A stretch of 22,044 bases of DNA from Ruminiclostridium sp. (lineage in GTDB: Bacteria; Bacillota_A; Clostridia; Oscillospirales; Ruminococcaceae), in contig JAFZOA010000029.1 in the NCBI GenBank assembly GCA_017550775.1, forward strand, positions 1 through 22,044, in the 5' to 3' direction. The position numbers and the translations under genes were made by a program. The notes beneath the pieces are model-generated. The model had not been told where the DNA came from. It did no database searches and worked only from the letters and a program-made list of their open reading frames with translations. Of the stretch, positions 8,823-15,945 are shown piece after piece (position 1 is the stretch's first letter; the number at the start of each line of letters is the position of its first letter).

Positions 8823-9845
8823 TTAATCCCTGAACTGCCCGAGGAAACGCAGGTCGTTCTCGAAGAGCAGTCCGATGTTATTGATGCCGTATTTGAGCAT
8901 AGCTATCCTCTCGATACCGATGCCGAACGCGAGACCGGAATATTCCTCCGGGTCTATGCCGCAGTTGGCAAGTACGTTGCGGTGAACGATGCCGCCGCCG
9001 AGGACCTCTATCCAGCCGGTGTGCTTGCAGAGCCCGCAGCCCTTGCCGCCGCACTCAAAGCAGCTCACGTCCACCTCAACGCTCGGCTCCGTGAACGGGA
9101 AGTAGCTCGGGCGCAGACGGGTCTTGACCTGTTCGCCGAAGATGTTCTTAACGAACTTGTCGAGCATACCCTGGAGATCGCAGAGGGTTATGTGCTTATC
9201 CACCACGAGACCTTCCATCTGGTGGAACATGGGGGAGTGGGTAGCGTCGCTGTCCGAGCGGAACACGCGGCCGGGCACGAGCACCTTTATCGGGGGCTTC
9301 TGCGCGTCCATTACGCGGATCTGTCCGGGGCTCGTGTGTGTACGCAGTATAATGTCCTCCGCCACATAGAACGTGTCCTGCATATCGCGCGCAGGGTGGT
9401 TCTTTGCAACGTTGAGTCTTGTGAAGTTATGGTCGTCGTCCTCGATCTCGGGACCCTCGTAGATGTCGAATCCCATGCCCGCGAAGACGTTTATCATCTC
9501 ATTCTTGGTGATCGTTATCGGGTGGAGCGCGCCCCTGGGCTGCTTCTTTGCGGGAAGCGTTATATCTATCGTTTCCTCGCGGTTGCGGCGCTCTGTTTCA
9601 AGCGCGTCGAGCTTTGCTTCAAGCTCGCGGTAACGCGCCTCTACACCTTCCTTGAACTCGTTTATGATCTTGCCGACAGCAGGCCGCTCTTCCTTCGAGA
9701 CCTTTCCGAGATTTTTCATGAGGTCGGATATCTTGCCCTTCTTGCTCATGTAGGTCTGCCAGAACTCGGAGAGCTCGTCCTTGCTTCGGATCTTTTCAAG
9801 TGCTGTGCTGATCTGTTCACGCAGCGCGTTTATTATTTCTTCCAT
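8823..9845 (-). CDS. pheS: Phenylalanyl-tRNA synthetase alpha subunit
   Basis: This is the catalytic alpha chain of class II PheRS, 340 aa. An N-terminal coiled-coil tRNA-binding arm (about 1-85) precedes the core with HTSPGQIRVM, FRSDSDATHSPMFHQMEG (motif 2 region) and AFGIGIERIAMLKYGI (motif 3). A cysteine-rich insert CFECGGKGCGLCKHTGW (about 264-280) is as seen in many Firmicute PheS proteins and may bind zinc. The start at 9845 follows a GGGGTG site. A promoter with 17-bp spacing lies only some 30 bp upstream, leaving no room for a T-box, so this operon does not appear to be controlled by tRNA-Phe attenuation. Confidence 0.97.
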   Translation of the reverse strand: MEEIINALREQISTALEKIRSKDELSEFWQTYMSKKGKISDLMKNLGKVSKEERPAVGKIINEFKEGVEARYRELEAKLDALETERRNREETIDITLPAKKQPRGALHPITITKNEMINVFAGMGFDIYEGPEIEDDDHNFTRLNVAKNHPARDMQDTFYVAEDIILRTHTSPGQIRVMDAQKPPIKVLVPGRVFRSDSDATHSPMFHQMEGLVVDKHITLCDLQGMLDKFVKNIFGEQVKTRLRPSYFPFTEPSVEVDVSCFECGGKGCGLCKHTGWIEVLGGGIVHRNVLANCGIDPEEYSGLAFGIGIERIAMLKYGINNIGLLFENDLRFLGQFRD

Positions 9846-9877
9846 AGTTACACCCCGTTTTTAAACAAATATACTAT

Positions 9878-9906
9878 ATTTTATCACAACTCCCCGCTTT
9901 TGTCAA
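9878..9906 (-). promoter_or_regulatory. Sigma-A promoter of pheST
   Basis: On the - strand TTGACA (9901-9906) and TAAAAT (9878-9883) are separated by 17 bp. The implied leader is about 25 nt. The rest of the divergent gap to 10096 contains only a GC-rich imperfect inverted repeat (about 9961-9984) and a TATAAT at 10038-10043 that may serve the next gene. Confidence 0.75.
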
Positions 9907-10096
9907 TATTTTTATTCCGCAGTGATCGAACGCCGATGCGGCAGCGTATTTCTCTCAATGCGGACCGACGGTCTGCCGGTCGTCATGTATGTATTTATCA
10001 CGGCGTAATAAATATGAATATTACGATGAAATGGGGTTATAATACTGTCGCATTGAAAAATGCTCATATTGACAAACCGAAAGGAAATGATATATC

Positions 10097-11128
10097 ATGA
10101 AGCGTAAATTTGCACTTCTCTGCGCGCTCGCTGCTGCGGTGGCATCTCTTGCGGGCTGCGCCGGTACCGGAAACAATGCCGGAACGTCCGGAACTACCAC
10201 TACCACCACCCGCGCTGTCGTAACGTCCGAGTCGACCACCACGACTGAAATCGTCACTACCACCGTGATGCCAGACTTTGACAAGGACGGGGAGAGAGAC
10301 GGTGAGTATGAGGCGGGAAGCGACGGGATAGTGTCAGATGACGGCACCGACGAGCTCCCGCCCGAGACCGACAGCAACGGGATATTACCGGACAGGATAG
10401 ACAAGGAAACTGACGAGGCGGCATTTGCCTCGTCCTACATTGCGCACACCGCGCTCGGAAACACAAAGATCGGCTGGGGGCTCGGTAAGGAGCGTGACGA
10501 AAAGAACCGTCCTATCGACGCGGTAAAGGCTGAGGAAAAGTACGCGGCTCTCGGAGGAAAGTTTATCGCTCCGGAAGGCACGATCTGTCTGACCTTCGAC
10601 GAAGGCTATGAGAACGGCTATACCGCCGCGATACTCGATACGCTCGCGGAAAAGAACGTCAAGGCGGTGTTCTTCGTGACATACGACTACTGCAAGTCCG
10701 CGCCCGAGCTTGTGCGCCGCATGATCGACGAAGGGCATACAGTAGGCAATCACACATGGTCTCACCCGTCGCTCCCCGACTGCACGCAGAAAGAGGTGTG
10801 GGCTGAGGTGACGAAGCTGCACGACTATGTTCGGGACGAGTTCGGGTATGAGATGACGCTGTTCCGCTTCCCGAAGGGCGAGTTCTCGGAGAGTACCCTT
10901 GAAGATGTGCATAACTTAGGCTACACGAGCCTGTTCTGGTCTTTCGCGTATGAGGACTGGGATGTGAACAGGCACACCGACCCCGCGGAAGCCCTCGCAA
11001 AGATCGAGGACTCCACACACAGCGGGATATACCTGCTGCACGCGGTCTCACAGACCAACGCGGAGATACTCGGAACTCTGCTCGATTACTGGAAGGAACA
11101 GGGGTACAGCGTGACGTCCGAAGTGTAG
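10097..11128 (+). CDS. Polysaccharide deacetylase lipoprotein, PdaA-like
   Basis: The 343-aa protein begins with a lipoprotein signal (basic KRK, hydrophobic stretch, lipobox LAGC with C21), then a Thr-rich and acidic linker (about 30-100), so it should be anchored outside the membrane. The NodB-type deacetylase domain spans about 160-340: LTFDEGYENGY (165-175), the metal site GNHTWSHPS (H219, H223), LFRFPKGEFSE and the C-terminal IYLLHAVSQTNAE. These motifs match Bacillus PdaA, which removes the acetyl group from muramic acid during spore-cortex muramic-delta-lactam formation. In this organism it may instead modify peptidoglycan generally. The start has an AAAGGA site about 10 nt upstream. 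A hairpin ACGTCCG/CGGACGT spans its stop codon. Confidence 0.85.
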   Translation: MKRKFALLCALAAAVASLAGCAGTGNNAGTSGTTTTTTRAVVTSESTTTTEIVTTTVMPDFDKDGERDGEYEAGSDGIVSDDGTDELPPETDSNGILPDRIDKETDEAAFASSYIAHTALGNTKIGWGLGKERDEKNRPIDAVKAEEKYAALGGKFIAPEGTICLTFDEGYENGYTAAILDTLAEKNVKAVFFVTYDYCKSAPELVRRMIDEGHTVGNHTWSHPSLPDCTQKEVWAEVTKLHDYVRDEFGYEMTLFRFPKGEFSESTLEDVHNLGYTSLFWSFAYEDWDVNRHTDPAEALAKIEDSTHSGIYLLHAVSQTNAEILGTLLDYWKEQGYSVTSEV

Positions 11129-11161
11129 GTGCGGACGTGATAAACACTTGCGGAAAAAGAA

Positions 11162-11201
11162 AAAGCCTTGTACACAGAAAGCGTGTGTGCAAGGCTTTGT
11201 T
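11162..11201 (+). terminator. Terminator of the deacetylase gene
   Basis: AAAGCCTTG (11162-11170) pairs with CAAGGCTTT (11190-11198), with further CAC/GTG pairing inside, followed by GTT. A nearly identical hairpin recurs at 11461-11497. Confidence 0.8.
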
Positions 11202-11224
11202 GCATTATCTGCTTTTGACCAGAA

Positions 11225-11387
11225 CTCCGGACAGCGAGGCAGAAAAAACGTATATTAATGAGGCAGCAGACGGCAAAACGGACAACGTCCGTACGATCGC
11301 ATTATAAAAAGGTACATTCTCCGGACATCGAGGCAGAAAAATACCGTCTATTACTGAAGTAACAGACGGCAAAACGGGCTTTGCCCG
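11225..11387. repeat. Two degenerate copies of a ~67-bp repeat, each ending in a hairpin
   Basis: Copies at 11225-11291 and 11319-11387 share CTCCGGACA-CGAGGCAGAAAAA, an ATTA-TGA segment and CAGACGGCAAAACGG, and each ends in a short perfect hairpin with a different stem: CGGAC-AAC-GTCCG (11279-11291) and CGGGC-TTT-GCCCG (11375-11387). The stem change is compensatory. The open frame that crosses this area on the - strand merely reads through the repeats and the tRNA fragments and I do not regard it as a gene. Confidence 0.65.
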
Positions 11388-11391
11388 TGGC

Positions 11392-11448
11392 GGAGAAGGA
11401 GGGACGGCGCTTGCGCGCCTATTCGTCGTTCGAATCCCTCTCTTCTCC
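11392..11448. other. tRNA-Ser-like remnant forming a long hairpin
   Basis: GGAGAAG (11392-11398) and GAGGGA (11399-11404) pair with TCCCTC (11435-11440) and CTTCTCC (11442-11448), a 13-bp stem with one bulged T. The + strand has TTCGAATCCCTC then CTTCTCCGC, like a tRNA-Ser T-loop and acceptor end, and the left arm also equals the reverse complement of the true tRNA-Ser 3' end at 11503. There is no D-arm or anticodon arm, so this is not a working tRNA. It probably derives from a deleted or inverted tRNA end. Confidence 0.55.
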
Positions 11449-11460
11449 GCAAGCAACAAA

Positions 11461-11497
11461 AAAACCTTGCACACAGAAAGCGTGTGTGCAAGGTTCT
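11461..11497. terminator. Bidirectional terminator next to the tRNA-Ser end
   Basis: AACCTTGCACAC (11463-11474) pairs with GTGTGCAAGGTT (11484-11495). The - strand reads the stem followed by TTTTTTTGTT, and the + strand by CTTTTG. It differs by one base over the core from the hairpin at 11162. On the - strand it lies just after the tRNA-Ser 3' end and was presumably that tRNA gene's terminator. Confidence 0.75.
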
Positions 11498-11502
11498 TTT
11501 GT

Positions 11503-11530
11503 TGGCGGAGAAGGAGGGATTCGAACCCCC
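11503..11530 (-). other. 3' end of a tRNA-Ser gene: left attachment site (attL) of the integrative element
   Basis: The - strand reads a complete tRNA T-arm (GGGGG-TTCGAAT-CCCTC), the acceptor 3' strand CTTCTCC, the discriminator G and an encoded CCA. No matching D-arm, anticodon arm or GGAGAAG 5' strand lies upstream on the - strand (to the right), so only the 3' 28 nt of a tRNA-Ser remain here. A tyrosine integrase gene starts 265 bp inside. This is the normal picture of an element inserted in a tRNA 3' end, with the restored tRNA expected at the far end, outside the window. Confidence 0.75.
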
Positions 11531-11660
11531 AACACCTCGCCAATCCGTCTCGGTAAACATAAAACAGTCGTAAAATACCATGTGATAAGCTATTGCGCTG
11601 TTTATATATTATATAACAGTACGATAATTTTGTCAATAATATTATTCTTTTGTTGTATAG

Positions 11661-11704
11661 AATTCACAAATATAGTTTCGCTTATTATTGATGATTTGTG
11701 AATT
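11661..11704. promoter_or_regulatory. 11-bp inverted repeat upstream of the integrase gene
   Basis: AATTCACAAAT (11661-11671) and ATTTGTGAATT (11694-11704) are exact reverse complements separated by 22 bp. The site lies between attL and the integrase start in a 260-bp AT-rich gap, so it may be an integrase or excisionase arm site, or an operator. Nothing else firm is seen in the gap. Confidence 0.45.
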
Positions 11705-11794
11705 TTCAAGAGATACAATTTATAATTTGTTGCATTTTGTAGCGCTGAATTATAAAATATCTTATATGATATTTTTAAAAAGGAAGTGGTACAA

Positions 11795-12850
11795 ATGGCA
11801 AAAGCCAAAAAGTTATCATCGGGGAATTGGAGAGTTCTTCAATATGCCGGACTTGACAGTAACGGTAAAAGGATCTATAACAGCTTTACAGCGCCTACAA
11901 AGGAGGAAGCTGAAAGGAATGCGCTGGATTTCAAGTACTACGGTCTGACTCACAAGGCTGACGAAGGGTTGGCAATATGTTTGACTTTTGATGAAGCTGT
12001 AGATCAGTATATCAACAGTAAATGTAATATACTCTCCCCTTCTACCGTTCGCGGATACAGGATAGCGCAGAGAAACGCCTTTGACATGATAAAAAATGTT
12101 CCTGTACCGCAGATCAACGAGTTATTGCTTCAAAAGTGGGCTAATAACAATGCATTGCATTATAAATCCAAATCAATTCGTAATCAATTCGGATTGATAA
12201 CTGCGGTTCTCAGGCAGAACAAACATTTTCTTGATTTTAAGAGTATCCTTCTTAAGCCGAAAGAAAAGCCGGAATACAATATACCCGATGAGCAGGATAT
12301 GGCGGCTATTTTTAAGGTGATTGAAGGTAAAAAGATTGAGATCCCGGTCTTACTGGCGCTTATGCTCGGATTGAGACAGTCTGAAATAGCCGCTTTGTGT
12401 TGGGCTGATTACCGCGAGAATGACATACATATACACGCAGCGCACGTTCCGGGCGAAAACCACAAGTTGGTCAGGAAGGAACGTGCTAAATCATTTGCGG
12501 GGAATCGAGTTATACCCGATATTCCGCAGTATCTTAAAGACAAGCTTGATGCCGCTGAAAGAAACGATAAATACATCAGTCCGTATCGTTACCCGTCATC
12601 GGTTTTAAGAGCATTTAAACGCGAGCTTGAAAAAGAGGGACTTCCCCTTTATAAAATGCACGAACTTCGACACGCGAACGCTTCGGTAATGCTTTTGAAA
12701 GGCATTCCCGACAAATATGCTATGGAAAGGCTTGGTCAAAGCACAACATATATGTTAAAGAATGTGTATCAGCATACATTTAAAAGTGAACAGACAAAAA
12801 TTGCAAAACAAGTAAATGATTCGTTTTCAGAAATATTGAAGAAAAAATAA
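11795..12850 (+). CDS. int: Tyrosine-type site-specific integrase
   Basis: The 351-aa protein has an N-terminal arm-binding-like domain (about 1-55, reading GNWRVLQYAG), a SAM-like core-binding domain (about 60-150) and a catalytic domain (about 165-350). Catalytic residues visible are R194 in LGLRQSEIAAL, H289 and R292 in HELRHANAS, and the nucleophile Y325 in KNVYQHTF. The usual second His/Trp of the LGH/W position is Gln in RLGQST, a tolerated variant. I chose ATG 11795, 8 nt after AAGGAAG, over an in-frame GTG at 11786 that overlaps that site. It should catalyse insertion at and excision from the tRNA-Ser site at 11503. Confidence 0.93.
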   Translation: MAKAKKLSSGNWRVLQYAGLDSNGKRIYNSFTAPTKEEAERNALDFKYYGLTHKADEGLAICLTFDEAVDQYINSKCNILSPSTVRGYRIAQRNAFDMIKNVPVPQINELLLQKWANNNALHYKSKSIRNQFGLITAVLRQNKHFLDFKSILLKPKEKPEYNIPDEQDMAAIFKVIEGKKIEIPVLLALMLGLRQSEIAALCWADYRENDIHIHAAHVPGENHKLVRKERAKSFAGNRVIPDIPQYLKDKLDAAERNDKYISPYRYPSSVLRAFKRELEKEGLPLYKMHELRHANASVMLLKGIPDKYAMERLGQSTTYMLKNVYQHTFKSEQTKIAKQVNDSFSEILKKK

Positions 12851-12932
12851 AAGATTATATTAAGGTCGGTGATTATTGCACTCTCGCAATTTAGGTTAAT
12901 AGCTCGTTAGAGCTTTAACAATATACAGACAA

Positions 12933-12992
12933 TGCACGACGGGGTAGCTCCCCGGAGGACGGTAGATGCCTTCGCCGTCCTTTTTTCGTGCA
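12933..12992 (+). terminator. Nested hairpin with terminator between int and parA
   Basis: GGACGG (12957-12962) pairs with CCGTCC (12975-12980) followed by six T, a good intrinsic terminator for int. A second hairpin CGGGG-TAGCT-CCCCG (12940-12954) precedes it, and both are enclosed by TGCACGA (12933-12939) and TCGTGCA (12986-12992). The remainder of the 200-bp gap shows only AGCTC-GTTA-GAGCT (12901-12914). Confidence 0.7.
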
Positions 12993-13049
12993 TTTTTTAA
13001 TGAAGGCAGAATAATTTATAGCACGAAATGTGCGGAAAGAAGGCATAAT

Positions 13050-13841
13050 ATGAAAATGATTGCTTTATTCAACAACAAAGGCGGTGTCGGCAAGACCACT
13101 TCGGTCATCAATCTTGCTTACTCACTGGCTAAACTCGGAGAGGTGCTTGTCATCGACTGCGACGGTCAGGGCAACAGCAGCCGGTTCTTTGCCGACAATC
13201 AGCCGAAAAACAACATCGTGAACGCACTTACAGCAGCTCCTGTTTCTGTTACGAGCGCTGTAACTCATACCCGATACGATAAGATAGACATTGTTGTGTC
13301 GGATCAGAAAATGAATGACGCTGTTTCGGATTTTGAGAAGTTACCGCGCAATACGCAGATCGGTAATTGTGAGAAGCTTCGTGAGGAATGGTATTATTCT
13401 TGGTATGCAGGAAAGAAGTACGATTACATTCTTGTAGATCTTCCCCCTGCCCTCAATTCTATTACCAAAACGATACTCTCTGTGTGTGATGTGGTGTTCG
13501 TTCCAATAGAGCTAAGTGCATTTGCTATTCAAGGGGTACCGAATGTTACATCGGTAATTTCCGAGTGCGGCTGTCGCTTCGGCGGGTGCTTTGCATCGAA
13601 GTTTGACCGTGAATGCCCTGCTGACTTTGAAATGTTGGATATGATAAGAAAACAGCTCGGCAGCAAAATGCTCCGAACGGTAATACCTCAGAGCCGAGTT
13701 ATCAAAAACAGTCTTAGTTATCGGTTGACTGCCAAAGAGTATATGGAATGGACAGCCGCAGCGGATTGTTACGATCAGCTTGCTGACGAGATAGTGCAGA
13801 TTTGCAGTGAATTCAAAGATATTGAAAGAAAACAGGCATAA
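13050..13841 (+). CDS. ParA/Soj-family partition ATPase
   Basis: The 263-aa protein has the deviant Walker A box KGGVGKTT (residues 10-17), the switch region VIDCDGQGNSS (about 35-45) and Walker B YILVDLPPA, all diagnostic of ParA/MinD-type ATPases that bind DNA non-specifically when ATP-bound. Family members segregate plasmids or maintain integrated elements that excise and replicate. The longer frame opens at 12966 but runs through the upstream hairpins; ATG 13050 with an AGAAGG site is the likely start. No ParB gene or known parS follows, which is unusual. The next gene begins 14 bp downstream, suggesting an operon. Confidence 0.88.
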   Translation: MKMIALFNNKGGVGKTTSVINLAYSLAKLGEVLVIDCDGQGNSSRFFADNQPKNNIVNALTAAPVSVTSAVTHTRYDKIDIVVSDQKMNDAVSDFEKLPRNTQIGNCEKLREEWYYSWYAGKKYDYILVDLPPALNSITKTILSVCDVVFVPIELSAFAIQGVPNVTSVISECGCRFGGCFASKFDRECPADFEMLDMIRKQLGSKMLRTVIPQSRVIKNSLSYRLTAKEYMEWTAAADCYDQLADEIVQICSEFKDIERKQA

Positions 13842-13855
13842 GGAGGAAATTTACA

Positions 13856-14245
13856 ATGGCAGAATGGATTATAATACTTATCATATCGGGTGTGCTTGGT
13901 ATCGCCGGAATAATATGCTTTATATGCGCAAGAAAATATCTCGGAGTTCCGATGACAAGCAATTTAGCAATATTATTTTTCGGAATGGGTTGCGGTTGCT
14001 TGTTATTGTCATGGAATAGTCATGAACGAGATGAAAGAAGAGTAGAAGGCGCAATTACAGTTGAAATAAACGGTGTTGAATATCAAATGGTACCGAATCC
14101 TGATACTGTTCCGGAAACTCTCGAATATAATGGACAGACATATTATATTCAAACTGAGCCTGTACAGACGACCGAACCCGCTGTAACGGTGGTTGACGAG
14201 AACACGATCATAGTCAACGGCAACACTTATTTGATTTCAGATTAA
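13856..14245 (+). CDS. Small membrane protein, unknown function
   Basis: The 129-aa product has two predicted transmembrane segments (about 4-24 and 37-52) followed by a soluble tail with short repeated strands built around NGVEYQMV, NGQTYYIQ and NGNTYLIS, separated by Thr/Pro/Glu-rich linkers. An AGGAGGA site precedes the ATG, and the gene follows the ParA gene by 14 bp, so the two are probably co-transcribed. A terminator follows at 14258. I do not recognise the family; the tail looks like an extracellular beta-rich module. Confidence 0.7.
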   Translation: MAEWIIILIISGVLGIAGIICFICARKYLGVPMTSNLAILFFGMGCGCLLLSWNSHERDERRVEGAITVEINGVEYQMVPNPDTVPETLEYNGQTYYIQTEPVQTTEPAVTVVDENTIIVNGNTYLISD

Positions 14246-14257
14246 CATTTGTAGAAG

Positions 14258-14288
14258 AAAGCCCCGGAACATGGGGCTTTTTCTTTTT
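14258..14288 (+). terminator. Intrinsic terminator
   Basis: AAAGCCCC (14258-14265) pairs with GGGGCTTT (14273-14280), then TTCTTTTT. It ends the parA/membrane-protein unit. Confidence 0.88.
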
Positions 14289-14300
14289 CGGGAGGACAAA

Positions 14301-14486
14301 ATGAATTTATATCAATCTTTAATTATAATCTGTCTTATGGCAGTTGCCGGGGTACTGTTAATAGCTATGGGCATGATCTTGGATTATGCGGAAAAGGTTA
14401 TTAAAAAGCACATAAAGCGGTTTATGCGTTATGTAGCAAGTAATAAATGTGCTACATATAGCACAATATCAAAACAGAAAGGATAG
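14301..14486 (+). CDS. Small single-pass membrane protein, unknown
   Basis: The 61-aa product begins at an ATG 6-8 nt after GGGAGGA, which directly follows the upstream terminator's T-tract. Residues about 5-27 form one transmembrane helix, followed by a basic segment (KKHIKRF). The 3' end of the reading frame contains one copy of the recurrent GTGCTA-N4-TAGCAC site. No family is recognised. Coding is supported by the strong ribosome-binding site, not by homology. Confidence 0.5.
   Translation: MNLYQSLIIICLMAVAGVLLIAMGMILDYAEKVIKKHIKRFMRYVASNKCATYSTISKQKG
14449..14464 (+). promoter_or_regulatory. Recurrent near-palindrome, copy 1
   Basis: GTGCTACATATAGCAC lies 36 bp before the start of the 14501 gene. 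Arms GTGCTA/TAGCAC are perfect and the 4-bp centre CATA gives it a direction. It is identical to copy 3. Confidence 0.6.
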
Positions 14487-14500
14487 TAAGCAATAGAACA

Positions 14501-14809
14501 ATGACAGCGGCACAAATGCAACGTAAACGCTTCGTTGAAAGCTCGGATTTTATTGAGAGTTTACAAAAAGTTTACTGGGACAGCGGACGGATCGTCAACC
14601 TTTGGTATAATATAAGGGACGGTAAAGAGTATGCTGTTATTGAAATATATCACGGCAGCCGACAGTCTCAATACATAAAGGTTGATATAACCTATCTCTG
14701 TATATCTTCAATCAGAGAGGAGATATATCTTGAACTGGATTATAGGTATCTAAAAATATCAATGTCCCAACTTATGGAGGAACTATATGAGCAAAATCAA
14801 ATTATGTAA
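14501..14809 (+). CDS. Hypothetical protein
   Basis: The 102-aa acidic, tyrosine-rich product (for example VVNLW-like and EIYLELDYRYLKIS segments) has no motif I recognise. It overlaps the next gene by 23 bp, indicating translational coupling with the zinc-ribbon protein. The nearest ribosome-binding-like sequence (AAAGGA, 14478-14483) is farther than usual, so the start is uncertain. Confidence 0.55.
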   Translation: MTAAQMQRKRFVESSDFIESLQKVYWDSGRIVNLWYNIRDGKEYAVIEIYHGSRQSQYIKVDITYLCISSIREEIYLELDYRYLKISMSQLMEELYEQNQIM

Positions 14810-15338
14810 CTGTATAAACTGCGGCGGCGATATGCAAATTGGAGCCGATTTCAGAGCAGCATTTGATGTGTGCTGTGTAAAATGTGGTTTGGTCTTTGGC
14901 TGTGACCTTGAACCGTCGGTAATGGATTTAGATGCAATGGTAAAAGAATTTCCGCACTTCAAAATAAAATACAAGGAAAACAGCATAGGCTACTTTGCAA
15001 GATATGATACCGAGGAACAGGCAGCCGAAGCGTGGAATGAGTTTTGCGGGAATGTAACCTATAAGCAGAACGGAAAATGTATAAATTGCAGTGGCGATAT
15101 GCAGACAATGGCTGATTTCAGAGGTGCATATGCCGTGTACTGTGAGAAATGCGGCTTAATCTATGGTTGTGAACTTGAACTGACAGAAATGGATATCGAA
15201 GCATTGAACAGCGCATGGTATGGCGATGACTATAAAGAAAAACACAAGGATAATTGCATTGGTTTCGTTGCAAGATATGTTACCGAAGAACAGGCAATTG
15301 AAGCATGGAATGAGTTCTGCCGAAAGATGGGAGGTTAA
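14787..15338 (+). CDS. Tandem Lar-like zinc-ribbon protein
   Basis: The 183-aa protein consists of two related halves (about 7-90 and 94-180). Each has C-x2-C (CINCGGDM / CINCSGDM), a second pair VCCVKCGLVFGC / VYCEKCGLIYGC, and ends in TEEQAxEAWNEFC. The cysteine pairs plus the terminal EEA-EAWN motif match the Lar / restriction-alleviation zinc-ribbon family found in phages and prophages; E. coli Rac Lar modulates type I restriction-modification. A fused double copy is longer than the usual single-domain (~60-80 aa) protein. GGAGGAAC precedes the ATG. An anti-restriction role would suit a mobile element but is inferred from family resemblance only. Confidence 0.7.
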   Translation: MSKIKLCNCINCGGDMQIGADFRAAFDVCCVKCGLVFGCDLEPSVMDLDAMVKEFPHFKIKYKENSIGYFARYDTEEQAAEAWNEFCGNVTYKQNGKCINCSGDMQTMADFRGAYAVYCEKCGLIYGCELELTEMDIEALNSAWYGDDYKEKHKDNCIGFVARYVTEEQAIEAWNEFCRKMGG

Positions 15339-15342
15339 TAAA

Positions 15343-15945
15343 ATGACAATACACAGATGCGCAATATGTAACAAGATTTATTATTACTACAACGAGATTT
15401 GTGAAAATCCCGACTATGATGCTATATCAGCACGTTTTACAGGATACGGCGGCGAAAAAGGAAAATGGCAGGAAAGCGTAAACGGTATATGTTTGGTTTG
15501 CGCCGATCCTTATCAAGAGGAAATAGAGGGCGCAGACATATCCTATTTCTTGGATCTTTGTCCCGACTGCATGAGAACTATCATCAATACAGCTTACAAT
15601 AACGGTCATAGCATTGACGGACTGCATAGCTATGAGGGATATATGAAAGCGCAGCAGTCCCTTAAAGACGGTACTGTTTATCCGAATATTAAAGAAGAAT
15701 TTGAAGGGAAAATAAAAGAACCGTCACAGGATATGGATAAAACCGTTAAACACATTTTGTTTAAAAGCCTTTATAATGAAGGAAGAAAAACAATTAAAGA
15801 CGATTTTTCGTCGCCAAAAAATCAGATGATATGTGAGCGCGAAAAACAGATGATATGCGAGCGTTACACGGCTCTTTGGGATGTTGTATTCAAAGCCGGA
15901 CTGGTACATGAGTTTGAGGAGTGGTCGAAAATATGTCAAAAATGA
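15343..15945 (+). CDS. Hypothetical cysteine-rich protein
   Basis: The 200-aa product starts at ATG 15343 after GGGAGGTT, 4 bp after the zinc-ribbon gene. The N-terminal half has HRCAICNK (about 4-11), GICLVC (about 49-54) and LCPDCM (about 72-77), which could form zinc knuckles. The C-terminal part is helical and charged and contains a near-exact internal duplication around QMICERE / QMICERY. The frame extends upstream to 15220 but that part overlaps the previous gene. No family is recognised. Confidence 0.6.
   Translation: MTIHRCAICNKIYYYYNEICENPDYDAISARFTGYGGEKGKWQESVNGICLVCADPYQEEIEGADISYFLDLCPDCMRTIINTAYNNGHSIDGLHSYEGYMKAQQSLKDGTVYPNIKEEFEGKIKEPSQDMDKTVKHILFKSLYNEGRKTIKDDFSSPKNQMICEREKQMICERYTALWDVVFKAGLVHEFEEWSKICQK

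Noticed and set aside
9846..9960. Possible T-box leader before pheST
   Set aside because: The promoter leaves a leader of only about 25 nt, and no GGTGG-type antiterminator motif is present.
11392..11448. Functional tRNA gene
   Set aside because: It has acceptor- and T-arm-like ends but no D-arm or anticodon arm, and only about 57 nt between ends.
11205..11636. 143-codon frame on the - strand before the integrase
   Set aside because: It reads through two degenerate repeats, terminator hairpins and tRNA-Ser fragments (GFESLLL is the tRNA T-loop translated), has no ribosome-binding site, and shows no domain.
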